Source: an uncultured Negativicutes bacterium (GTDB taxonomy: Bacteria; Bacillota; Negativicutes; Acidaminococcales; Acidaminococcaceae). Taken from it: DNA of 49,390 bases. A model generated the notes under the pieces. It did no database searches. It had not been told where the DNA came from and saw only the letters and a list, made by a program, of their open reading frames with translations. The first letter of the stretch is position 1; each line of letters begins with the position of its first letter. The stretch is from NCBI GenBank assembly GCA_947074185.1, contig CAMTOO010000005.1, positions 1 to 49,390 on the forward strand. Reading direction: 5' to 3'. This document shows, in pieces, positions 1 through 7,888 of the stretch. Made by a program: the position numbers and the translations under genes.

Positions 1-70
1 GACTGTCCCGCACATTCATTTGGTTTGTTATTCAGTTTTCAAGGTTCTGCTTGTGCTGTTTTCGACACAG
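1..70 (-). other. Leader of a leftward rRNA operon (partial)
   Basis: On the minus strand this stretch carries the tract AACCTTGAAAACTGAATA, characteristic of Firmicutes rRNA leaders and 16S-23S spacers. It lies directly downstream of a consensus promoter (78-106) and runs off the left edge. No mature rRNA sequence is visible, so this is a transcribed leader by inference; the 16S gene would lie beyond position 1. Short reading frames here on the plus strand are not credible genes. Confidence 0.7.
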
Positions 71-77
71 CTTTTGT

Positions 78-106
78 AGTATACATCACAGTAAATGTTT
101 TGTCAA
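78..106 (-). promoter_or_regulatory. Consensus promoter, rRNA operon
   Basis: Minus strand: -35 TTGACA (101-106), 17-nt spacer, -10 TATACT (78-83). Transcription would start near 71 and read left into the rRNA leader. The near-perfect match fits a strong stable-RNA promoter. Confidence 0.8.
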
Positions 107-363
107 CTACTTTTTTTATTTTTCACATTCTCTTAGAGAGTGTAGTTCTATTTTATATAAAAGTTCAAAAAAAAGCAAGTGTTTTTTTATATTTTTTTTT
201 GACATTTTTTTGCCATTTTTTTATGCAATACTATATAAGGTATATAAAATTTTTTAATGATAAATTATTTAATATATATAGAAGGAAAAATTTTATACTC
301 CCCTAGAATTTTATTCTAGTTATAATAACAAATTATATATATATTATTTTTTCTTGAATATGT
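107..363. other. AT-rich divergent intergenic region with a palindrome
   Basis: No gene is seen between the rRNA promoter and the PBP promoter. It is rich in A and T runs, as expected of UP-element-like DNA upstream of an rRNA promoter. An inverted repeat CTAGAAT-ttt-ATTCTAG lies at 303-319. A further half-site ATTCTAG recurs at 377-383, inside the spacer of the PBP promoter, so it could be an operator. Confidence 0.4.
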
Positions 364-392
364 ATGACAAAATTCAATTCTAGTGTTATAAT
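364..392 (+). promoter_or_regulatory. Promoter of the class A PBP gene
   Basis: -35 ATGACA (364-369), 17-nt spacer, -10 TATAAT (387-392), giving a start near 399 and a leader of about 100 nt. The ATTCTAG half-site at 377-383 lies within the spacer. Confidence 0.6.
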
Positions 393-502
393 ATTCTGTA
401 GCAGTTTTTAAAGTTTGTTAAACAAGCCCAATTTACTGCAGCTTAATATGTAAATAAACTCATATTATATATGTAAATTTTAATTGAAAGCAGAGGTAAT
501 TC

Positions 503-2692
503 ATGAACAAGTTAATCAAATTAGGAACTTTTTTCATTGTAATTATAGGTATTGCTGTTTTAGGCGCCTTTTTTGCAATCTCCTCTATGGTTACTCCTGA
601 TAACCTAGATGAAGGTTTAGTTCCAGATGCAGCATCACAATTTTACGATCTCAACGGTAACGTAATTTATACGACATCTTCAGAAGAAAGACGTCTTCCA
701 ATTGCATTCGAACAAATGCCAAAACATTTACGTGAAGCTTTTATCGCTATTGAAGATAATCGTTTTTACGAACATGCCGGCATTGACTATCGCGGAACTT
801 TCCGTGCATTTGTTTCTAATGTTACAGGCGGCGAAGTTCAAGGTGGTAGTACTATCACCCAACAATTAGCAAAAAATGCTTTTCTAACTCAAGAACGTAC
901 TATAGTGCGTAAAATAAAAGAAGCTTTTATTGCAAAAGAACTCGAATCTAAGTATTCTAAAGACGAAATACTCGCTCTATATCTTAACCAAATATACTTT
1001 GGTCAAGGTGCATACGGCGTAGAAAGTGCAGCCCAATATTACTTTGGCAAATCTGCTAAAAATTTAAATCTCGCTGAAGATGCTGTTCTTGCTGCAATTC
1101 CAAAAAGCCCTAACTACTACAATCCTTTTGAAAATCCAAAAGAAAGTAAAGCTCGTCAAGAAATCGTACTTGATCAAATGGCTAAATACGGTTACATTAC
1201 TGAGGAAGAATGTGTAGCAGCAAAAACTCAAAAACTCACATTCAGAACTTTTACAACCGACAAAGATTCTCGTAATTACTTTTTTGACTATGTAACTCAA
1301 CGTGTTATTGAACAATTTGGTGCAGATGCACTTTATAAAGGTGGCTTGAAAGTATATACTACTTTAGATTCTGCAATGCAAAAAGATGCAGAAAACTCTT
1401 TAGGCTCACTTCCTACTTATTATACTGATGATGAAAAACGTGTACAACCACAAGTTGCGCTTGTTGCAGTAGAACCACAAACTGGTTATATCCGTGCGAT
1501 GATTGGTGGACGTGGTGATGATAAATTTAATCGTGCTGCTTTAGCAGTTCGTCAACCTGGTTCATCTTTCAAAGGCTTTGTTTATTTAACAGGTATGGAT
1601 AACGGACTTACTGCTGGTGATGTTGTTGAAGATAAAAAATACAACTTCGGCGGTGGTTGGAATCCACAAAACTACGATAGAAAATATCACGGTAAAGTTA
1701 CTTTACGTACTGCCTTGAAAAAATCTTATAACATTCCTTCTATTCTAGTTTCTAATCAAGTAACTCACAAGAAAGTAGTTGAAATGGCAAAAGCCCTCGG
1801 TATTTCAACTCTTGTTGAGGACGGGGAATATACTGATGAAAATCCAGCTATGGCATTAGGCGGCTTAACTAATGGTGTTACACCTTTAGAAATGGCATCT
1901 GCTTATGGTGTTATTGCTAACAATGGTGTACGCAATCTTCCAACTGCTATTGTTAAAATAGTAGATAGAGACAATAAAACACTTTACGAATATAAACCTG
2001 ATAATAAATCTGTTGTAAGTGCAAAAGCTGCATATCAAACAACTGACATGCTTAAAGATGTTCTTACCTCAGGTACTGCTGCAGTAACAAATATCGGTCG
2101 CCCAGCAGCTGGTAAAACAGGTACAACTGATACTTATAAAGATGCTTGGTTTGTAGGTTACTCTGCTAACCTTTCTTGCGCAGTTTGGGTTGGTGATGAT
2201 AATGGTGTACCGACACAAGGTATTGCAGGTTCCGGTACCCCACTTACTATTTGGGAAAAATTCATGGTAAATGCAGCACCAAAAATGCCTTACGCTGACT
2301 TTGTCAGACCACCTGATGCAGTAACTCCTCAAGGAGAAATTCTCCCAGATGGTACTCACGATGATCCTGATAAAGAAAAAGATGGTACTGGTGGTGACAA
2401 GCCAGGAGATGCTACAACAGAAACTGGTGCAGGAAATCTAGCTACCCCACCAAAAGTAACTAGACCAAAAGATGTAAAAAAAGGTGATACTAAGTCTACT
2501 CCAACTGAAACTCCTAAACCAGTAACACCTCCTAAAAAAACTACTCCAGCGGTTCCTGCTAAGCCAGCTCAACCAAACACTTCTACTAGTACAAATACTA
2601 CAAATAAAAATACAAATACTTCTACTAGTACAAATAAAAATACAGATACTGGCAATAAACCAGTTATCAGTAATAAACCAGTTAACCCTTAA
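503..2692 (+). CDS. Class A penicillin-binding protein (PBP1A family)
   Basis: Bifunctional peptidoglycan synthase, 729 aa, anchored in the inner membrane and acting on lipid II outside it. Residues ~6-28 form a signal-anchor helix. The GT51 glycosyltransferase follows, with EDNRFYEHAGID and GGSTITQQLAKN motifs. The transpeptidase has the SxxK serine in PGSSFKGF, SYN in KKSYNIPS and KTGTTD. The last ~110 residues are a Pro/Thr/Lys/Asn-rich low-complexity tail ending in Thr/Asn/Lys repeats, probably disordered and wall-associated. AGAGGT precedes the ATG. The gene stands alone between its own promoter and a strong terminator. Family assignment is secure; assignment to mrcA or pbpA by name is not. 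Confidence 0.95.
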   Translation: MNKLIKLGTFFIVIIGIAVLGAFFAISSMVTPDNLDEGLVPDAASQFYDLNGNVIYTTSSEERRLPIAFEQMPKHLREAFIAIEDNRFYEHAGIDYRGTFRAFVSNVTGGEVQGGSTITQQLAKNAFLTQERTIVRKIKEAFIAKELESKYSKDEILALYLNQIYFGQGAYGVESAAQYYFGKSAKNLNLAEDAVLAAIPKSPNYYNPFENPKESKARQEIVLDQMAKYGYITEEECVAAKTQKLTFRTFTTDKDSRNYFFDYVTQRVIEQFGADALYKGGLKVYTTLDSAMQKDAENSLGSLPTYYTDDEKRVQPQVALVAVEPQTGYIRAMIGGRGDDKFNRAALAVRQPGSSFKGFVYLTGMDNGLTAGDVVEDKKYNFGGGWNPQNYDRKYHGKVTLRTALKKSYNIPSILVSNQVTHKKVVEMAKALGISTLVEDGEYTDENPAMALGGLTNGVTPLEMASAYGVIANNGVRNLPTAIVKIVDRDNKTLYEYKPDNKSVVSAKAAYQTTDMLKDVLTSGTAAVTNIGRPAAGKTGTTDTYKDAWFVGYSANLSCAVWVGDDNGVPTQGIAGSGTPLTIWEKFMVNAAPKMPYADFVRPPDAVTPQGEILPDGTHDDPDKEKDGTGGDKPGDATTETGAGNLATPPKVTRPKDVKKGDTKSTPTETPKPVTPPKKTTPAVPAKPAQPNTSTSTNTTNKNTNTSTSTNKNTDTGNKPVISNKPVNP

Positions 2693-2696
2693 ACTA

Positions 2697-2729
2697 AACT
2701 CCCTGAGAACTTCTCAGGGAGTTTTTTTA
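2697..2729 (+). terminator. Intrinsic terminator after the PBP gene
   Basis: Perfect stem AACTCCCTGAGA / TCTCAGGGAGTT followed by a run of T, four bases after the stop codon. Confidence 0.9.
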
Positions 2730-2863
2730 CATCGTAATAAAATTCTCATATCTCTTTGTAAAATCTTCTTAGGTCTTTAATAAAATTCTTTTATATTTTT
2801 AACAAAAGTATTTTTCTTGTTATCATATTTTTCATTTTTTCCAAAAAACGAACTAATTTTGTA

Positions 2864-2910
2864 ATATCTCTTTGTATACAATATACTGTACAGTTTTTTT
2901 ATGTTATAAT
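2864..2910 (+). promoter_or_regulatory. Promoter and possible operator of the carboxyltransferase gene
   Basis: A clear -10 TATAAT lies at 2905-2910, but no good -35 is present at the usual spacing. An inverted repeat GTATA-CAA-TATAC (2874-2886) sits where an activator or repressor could bind. The 13-mer ATATCTCTTTGTA occurs at 2748-2760 and again at 2864-2876. The weak -35 suggests regulated transcription. Confidence 0.45.
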
Positions 2911-2953
2911 AACCATGAAAGATTTATTAATTTTTATACTCTAAGGAGGCATT

Positions 2954-4306
2954 ATGACTAATAATAAACCAGTTAAAATAGTTGAAACCGTTTTACGCGA
3001 TGGTCCACAATCTCTAACTGCTACAAGAATGCGTACATCTGATATGATTCCTGTTTTGGAACAATTAGATAATGTCGGCTACCATGCTCTTGAAGCTTGG
3101 GGTGGCGCTACATTTGATGCTTGTCTTCGTTTTTTAGATGAAGATCCATGGGAAAGACTTCGCACTGTAAAAAGTCATTTAAAAAATACCCCTATACAAA
3201 TGCTTTTAAGGGGTCAAAATATTCTTGGTTATAACCACTATTCAGATGATGTTGTAAGAGAATTCGTTCATCGTTCTGTTGACAATGGTGTTTCTATTAT
3301 CCGTATTTTTGATGCTTTAAATGATACTCGCAACTTAGAAGCATCTATGCGTGCTGCAAAAGAAGCTGGCGCTCATGTACAAGGTGCTATCGTTTATACA
3401 ATCAGCCCTTATCATAAAGCGGAAGATTTCTTACACTTAGGTGAAGAACTTGTTCAAATGGGTGCTGATTCTATCTGTATTAAAGATATGGCAGGTCTTT
3501 TAAGTCCATATGCTGCAGAAGAATTAGTACGCACCTTGAAATCTAAAATTGATTTACCTATCGATTTACATACCCACTTTACAAGTGGTATGGGAGATAT
3601 GACTTACTTGAAAGCTATCGAAGCTGGTGTTGATATTGTTGACACTGCTCTCTCCCCATTCTCTTGCAGTACTTCACAACCATGTACAGAATCTCTAGTT
3701 GCAACTCTTAAAGGTCATGAACGTGATACAGGTATTGATTTTGATGGTTTACATGACTTAGCCGATTATTTCCGCCAAGTTAAAACTAATCTAGCAAATG
3801 AATTCCATCTTAATACTAATATCCCAATCGATCCAAAAGTTCTTACTTTCCAAATTCCTGGTGGTATGCTCTCTAACCTCTTGAATCAAATGAAAGAAAT
3901 GGGAACTGCAGATAAATACGAAGAAATGCTTGCAGAAATGCCAAAAGTTCGTGCAGATCTTGGTTATCCTCCTCTAGTAACTCCAACAAGTCAAATCGTT
4001 GGTTCAATGGCTGTTTTAAATGTTGCTCTTGGTAGATATAAAATGATTCCTAAGGAAGTAAAAGATTTAATTGCTGGTAAATATGGACGTACTCCAGGCC
4101 CTATTGATCCTGAATTACAAAAACTTGCAATCGGCGATGTTCAACCAATCGACCACCGCCCTGCAGATGACATTGCGCCACAATTAGAAGAAATGAAAGA
4201 TCGTTTAGCTAAAGCTGGTTACCCTAATGCTACTATTGAAGATGTATTATCTTATGCACTTTTCCCTGATGTAGCAATTACTTATTTCAATAACCATCGC
4301 AAATAA
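2954..4306 (+). CDS. Carboxyltransferase subunit (oxaloacetate decarboxylase alpha / transcarboxylase 5S type)
   Basis: TIM-barrel carboxyltransferase of the HMGL-like family, 450 aa. It transfers CO2 between biotin and a 2-oxoacid such as oxaloacetate/pyruvate. Visible are the LRD metal-binding strand (VLRDGPQS near residue 15), the lysine that is carbamylated in this family (ICIKDMAGL), the His pair in DLHTHFTSGMG, and STSQPCTESL. Typical members read LRDAHQS; here it is LRDGPQS. The protein ends at the barrel and PYC_OADA-like helical region (ALFPDVAITYF) and has no C-terminal biotinyl domain, so a separate biotin carrier is needed; none is in the window. AAGGAGG precedes the ATG. It could be an oxaloacetate decarboxylase, pyruvate carboxylase B or transcarboxylase subunit. 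Confidence 0.85.
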   Translation: MTNNKPVKIVETVLRDGPQSLTATRMRTSDMIPVLEQLDNVGYHALEAWGGATFDACLRFLDEDPWERLRTVKSHLKNTPIQMLLRGQNILGYNHYSDDVVREFVHRSVDNGVSIIRIFDALNDTRNLEASMRAAKEAGAHVQGAIVYTISPYHKAEDFLHLGEELVQMGADSICIKDMAGLLSPYAAEELVRTLKSKIDLPIDLHTHFTSGMGDMTYLKAIEAGVDIVDTALSPFSCSTSQPCTESLVATLKGHERDTGIDFDGLHDLADYFRQVKTNLANEFHLNTNIPIDPKVLTFQIPGGMLSNLLNQMKEMGTADKYEEMLAEMPKVRADLGYPPLVTPTSQIVGSMAVLNVALGRYKMIPKEVKDLIAGKYGRTPGPIDPELQKLAIGDVQPIDHRPADDIAPQLEEMKDRLAKAGYPNATIEDVLSYALFPDVAITYFNNHRK

Positions 4307-4360
4307 GCTAAATTAATTTGCCCCTCTAAATAATATGTCCCCTCATATTATTTAATAATA

Positions 4361-4392
4361 AAAAAAGCAGATGCATTCGCATCTGCTTTTTT
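4361..4392. terminator. Bidirectional intrinsic terminator
   Basis: Stem GCAGATGC-ATTC-GCATCTGC flanked by A6 and T6, so it can stop transcription from both sides: the carboxyltransferase gene (+) and the ATPase gene (-). A second perfect AT-rich hairpin (AAATAATATG / CATATTATTT, 4328-4353) precedes it without a T tract. Confidence 0.9.
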
Positions 4393-4413
4393 ATTACCTT
4401 TTTACTTTATAAA

Positions 4414-6315
4414 TTAAATCTTTCTATCATAGAGCCTTGCTGCATTTAGTGTTACTAATACGGAACCTATATTATGGAAAATAGCACCAAGCACTGGCCC
4501 AATAAAACCTGTTGTTGCCCCAACAACAGCTATCAAATTAAGGCACATAGACATTGTAATATTAAACTTAATTGTATTAACTGTAGCATTTGAAAGTCTT
4601 TTGAGGTAGCCTATTTTGCTAATATCATCGCCCATAATTGCTATATCTGCTGCATCAATAGCAATATCACTACCCATAGTACCCATTGCTACACCAACAG
4701 AGGCAATTTTTAAGGCAGGCGCATCATTAACACCATCACCTACCATACAAACCTTTTTGTCTCCACTAGATAACTCTTGAATAGCAGCTACCTTATCTTC
4801 TGGTAATAAAGAAGCATATACATTAGTAATACCTACTTGTCCAGCAATATAATTAGCACTCTTTTCATTATCACCGGTTAGTAATACTGTTTTATTTATT
4901 CCAGCCACAGATAAATTTTTAATCGCTTGTACAGAAGTTTCTTTTATCGTATCTTCAAGAGCAATTATACCTAAAATACTATTTGCATCTGCAACAATAA
5001 TGATAGCTTTACCTTCTCCGCGCAATTTTCCAATAAGAGATTCCATCTCACCTGTTAAATCCGCAGTACTATTTTCATTAATTAATTTTTCGTTACCACA
5101 AATAATATCTTTACCATCTACTGTTGCAAGTACGCCTTTTCCAACTATTAATTTAAAATTTTCAATATTACTTACGTCAACACCAGCTTCTTTAGCATGA
5201 GCAACTATTGCTTTTCCTAGCGGATGTTCAGATTTACTTTCAGCTGCAACAACTAATTTCATTAAATCATCTAACTCACAATTGTAATTATAAACATTAG
5301 AAACATGTAGTTTACCAGTTGTAATTGTACCTGTTTTATCAAAAGCAACTGTATCAATAGCACCCATATTTTCTAAAGCTTCACCAGACTTAATAAGCAC
5401 GCCTGTCTTAGTCGCTTGCCCAATTGCTGCAACAATAGAAGTAGGTGTTGCAAGAGCAAGTGCACAAGGACAGAATACGATTAAAATTGTAACAGCGCGA
5501 ATTAATGCAACATCTTCATAACCAGTTAAAATATATCTTAAAAGCACATAGACAAATATTGAAATACTGCAAGCAAGCGGCACTAAATACCCTGCCCATT
5601 TATCAACAATCTTTTGCATTGGTGCTTTCTTATTTTCCGCATCTTGAATAAGACTAATCATCTTTTGAAGAGAAGAATCCGCAAATACTTTTGTTATTTT
5701 AGCGTCAACCGTACCAAAGCAGTTAATAGTACCAGAGAATAATTGATCTCCTTCTACTTTATCTACAGGTAATGATTCACCAGTCATAACAGCTTGATTA
5801 ACAGTAGTTTCACCACTTAAAATTTCGCAATCACCAGGAATACTTTCCCCTGGCAAAATTCTAATCACATCACCCAAATTAAGTTCTTCCGCAGGTACCA
5901 TAACTTCTACTTTTTTCCCAATGGAGTCTACAGTTAGCTTACGGCCTTGACTAGGTACAATTTCCAAAAGTTTTTCGATACCCTTACGAGTTTTTTGAAC
6001 AGTTCTATGTTCGAGCCATTCACCTATTGCCATGATAAACGCAACTTCACCAGCTGCAAATGTTTCACCGATAGAAATTGCTGCAATGATTGCAATAGTA
6101 ATCAAAAGCGCGGATGTTATAATGCGCTCTTTAAATAAATAATAAAAAGCATAATACGCAATCGGAACACCAGAAATAAACACTGTTATAATTGCTGGAT
6201 CATATGCAAAATGTATATCGAAAACACCTATATGCTCAACTAAGCTAACTAAAATAGCAAGAGCAGAAACTATAAATAAGTATTTGTTACCTAAAAAATT
6301 TATAAACTTTTCCAT
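4414..6315 (-). CDS. P1B-type heavy-metal-translocating ATPase
   Basis: Metal-exporting P-type ATPase, 633 aa, inner membrane. Motifs in order: TGES in VMTGESLPVDK, the transmembrane CPC in FCPCALALATPTS, the phosphorylation site DKTGT, the SEHPLGKAI histidine and GDGVNDAPAL. No N-terminal metal-binding HMA domain (CxxC) is present; the protein starts directly with membrane helices. The last helix carries HNIGSVLVTLNAARL rather than the MxxSS of Cu(I) pumps (P1B-1) or the Asp-containing motif of Zn/Cd pumps, so the metal cannot be assigned from the protein. It lies 8 bp downstream of a CsoR gene in one operon, which argues for copper. Confidence 0.9.
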   Translation of the reverse strand: MEKFINFLGNKYLFIVSALAILVSLVEHIGVFDIHFAYDPAIITVFISGVPIAYYAFYYLFKERIITSALLITIAIIAAISIGETFAAGEVAFIMAIGEWLEHRTVQKTRKGIEKLLEIVPSQGRKLTVDSIGKKVEVMVPAEELNLGDVIRILPGESIPGDCEILSGETTVNQAVMTGESLPVDKVEGDQLFSGTINCFGTVDAKITKVFADSSLQKMISLIQDAENKKAPMQKIVDKWAGYLVPLACSISIFVYVLLRYILTGYEDVALIRAVTILIVFCPCALALATPTSIVAAIGQATKTGVLIKSGEALENMGAIDTVAFDKTGTITTGKLHVSNVYNYNCELDDLMKLVVAAESKSEHPLGKAIVAHAKEAGVDVSNIENFKLIVGKGVLATVDGKDIICGNEKLINENSTADLTGEMESLIGKLRGEGKAIIIVADANSILGIIALEDTIKETSVQAIKNLSVAGINKTVLLTGDNEKSANYIAGQVGITNVYASLLPEDKVAAIQELSSGDKKVCMVGDGVNDAPALKIASVGVAMGTMGSDIAIDAADIAIMGDDISKIGYLKRLSNATVNTIKFNITMSMCLNLIAVVGATTGFIGPVLGAIFHNIGSVLVTLNAARLYDRKI

Positions 6316-6323
6316 TTTTTCTC

Positions 6324-6599
6324 CTATATAGTCTTTGAAAATTGATTTATTGCAGACATTAATTTATCCATTGTTTCGTCACCATTACCACTTTTAATAC
6401 CATCAATTACGCAGTGATGTAAATGACCTTCTAAAATAACTTCACCGGTTTTATGTAACGCACCCTTTGCCGCAGATATCTGCATAAGAATATCTTCACA
6501 AGGCTTATCTTCTTCAACCATCTTTAAAATCCCACGAACTTGACCTTCAATTCGTTTAAGACGTTTCTGTATAGCTACATGATCAACACATTTATTCAT
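6324..6599 (-). CDS. csoR: CsoR-type metal-sensing repressor
   Basis: All-helical DUF156 repressor, 91 aa. The Cu(I)-sensing triad is present with canonical spacing: C34, H59 (25 later) and C63 (4 later), which distinguishes it from FrmR/RcnR members. The KRLKRIEGQVRGI signature lies at residues ~12-24. It heads a two-gene operon with the ATPase and presumably represses it through the palindrome at 6618-6644, releasing DNA on binding Cu(I). GGAGG lies upstream of the ATG. Specificity is inferred from the triad. Confidence 0.9.
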   Translation of the reverse strand: MNKCVDHVAIQKRLKRIEGQVRGILKMVEEDKPCEDILMQISAAKGALHKTGEVILEGHLHHCVIDGIKSGNGDETMDKLMSAINQFSKTI

Positions 6600-6617
6600 T
6601 GTTACTACCTCCTTTTC

Positions 6618-6665
6618 GTATACCCTATACCCCTATATGGTATCACTCATTTTTCATCTTGTCAA
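6618..6665 (-). promoter_or_regulatory. csoR promoter with overlapping CsoR operator
   Basis: Minus strand: -35 TTGACA (6660-6665), 17-nt spacer, -10 TACCAT (6637-6642). Covering the -10 and start point is an A/T-flanked, C/G-run pseudo-palindrome (plus strand GTATACCCTATACCCC at 6618-6633, then TATATGGTATC at 6634-6644), of the kind CsoR binds. Binding would block polymerase, consistent with autorepression. Confidence 0.75.
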
Positions 6666-6671
6666 CACCAT

Positions 6672-6712
6672 AAAAAAACACCCTAAATGCTTATACTACA
6701 CATTTAAGGTGT
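6672..6712 (-). terminator. Intrinsic terminator of the polyamine operon
   Basis: On the minus strand, stem ACACCTTAAATG / CATTTAGGGTGT (one G-U pair) followed by seven T, just after the carboxynorspermidine decarboxylase stop codon. Confidence 0.85.
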
Positions 6713-6717
6713 TTATT

Positions 6718-7887
6718 TTATTTTCTACTACCTAACCTATACTTAAAATCGTCATAACCAAATCTTGCTAACAATTCGCATTGATCATCTTCTCTTAATA
6801 CAAAGATATCAGGCAGTGGCATTCCATTAAAAGTATTATTCTTACAAGTTGAATATATTGCCATGTCTTCGAAAATCAACTTACTACCTTCTTCTAACAT
6901 TGTATCAAAGCTATAGTCTCCTGTTATATCCCCTGCTAAGCAAGTTGCTCCACCTAATCTATAGGTATACGCTTTTTCTTGCGGAAGGCCTGAGTTATAC
7001 AAAGGTGGTCGATATGGCATCTCGATGACGTCAGGTGTGTGACAAGCCGCAGAAGTATCTAATATAGCAATATTAGTTTCGCCATTTTTCAGTACATCTA
7101 ATACTGTAGTTACCAAATATCCTGCTTTTAATGCCACTGCCTCACCAGGCTCTAAATAAACTTCAACTCCATATTCCTCTTGTACTTCTTTTATACATTT
7201 TTCCAAAAGATTAATATCATAATCTTCACGTGTAATGTGATGACCACCACCAAAGTTTATCCATTTCAAATTATACAAATACTTACCGAATTTTTCCTTA
7301 ACTACTGTTAAAGTCGTTTCAAGAGCATCAGAATTCTGTTCACATAAAGTATGAAAATGAACTCCATCTAATAATGCTATCGTTTCAGCATCCATTTGCT
7401 CTTCCCATTGCGCAAGTGTAGTACCTAGTCTACTACCAGCTGCACATGGGTCATAAATTGCATGCTCGGTTTCTTGTGTAGAGCACTCTGGATTAATGCG
7501 AATACCAATATGCTTACCAGCAGCTTTTGCCTTTCCAGCGAACTTTTTAAGCTGACTTGGGCTATTAAAAACTATATGTCCAGCATATTTTAAAATTTCA
7601 TCAAATTGATTTTCTTTATACGCTCCGCAAAATACATGACATTCCTTACCAGGCATTTCCTCAGCACCTAGACGCGCTTCATATAAACCGCTAGCTTCTG
7701 TGCCAGCCAAATAAGGCTCAATAGTCTTATATAAATCATAATTTGAAAAAGCTTTTTGTGCTAATAATATTTTACAGCCTGTACGTTCTTGCACGCTCTT
7801 TAATATTTCCCCATTAGCTTTCAACTTAGCTTCATCAAGCACATAGCAAGGTGTTGGTAATTTCTCTAAAATATCTTTTTTAACCAT
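6718..7887 (-). CDS. nspC: Carboxynorspermidine/carboxyspermidine decarboxylase
   Basis: PLP-dependent fold-III decarboxylase, 389 aa, the usual length for NspC. It removes the carboxyl group from carboxy(nor)spermidine to yield (nor)spermidine. The PLP lysine lies in LLAQKAFSNYD near residue 44. Other hallmarks are GIRINPEC, HFHTLCEQ, INFGGGHHIT, EPGEAVALKAGY and the DTSAACHTPDV cysteine region. It begins one base after the stop codon of the dehydrogenase upstream, so the two are translationally coupled and act in sequence. Triamine chain length (norspermidine or spermidine) cannot be read from sequence; the putrescine-forming enzymes in the operon make spermidine more likely. Confidence 0.9.
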   Translation of the reverse strand: MVKKDILEKLPTPCYVLDEAKLKANGEILKSVQERTGCKILLAQKAFSNYDLYKTIEPYLAGTEASGLYEARLGAEEMPGKECHVFCGAYKENQFDEILKYAGHIVFNSPSQLKKFAGKAKAAGKHIGIRINPECSTQETEHAIYDPCAAGSRLGTTLAQWEEQMDAETIALLDGVHFHTLCEQNSDALETTLTVVKEKFGKYLYNLKWINFGGGHHITREDYDINLLEKCIKEVQEEYGVEVYLEPGEAVALKAGYLVTTVLDVLKNGETNIAILDTSAACHTPDVIEMPYRPPLYNSGLPQEKAYTYRLGGATCLAGDITGDYSFDTMLEEGSKLIFEDMAIYSTCKNNTFNGMPLPDIFVLREDDQCELLARFGYDDFKYRLGSRK

Positions 7888-7888
7888 C

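Noticed and set aside
25-306. Short plus-strand reading frames at the left edge
   Set aside because: They lie over the minus-strand rRNA leader and promoter, have Phe/Ile-rich low-complexity translations and no ribosome binding site.
4328-4353. AT-rich perfect hairpin as a separate terminator
   Set aside because: It lacks a T tract on either side and precedes a strong bidirectional terminator; noted there instead.
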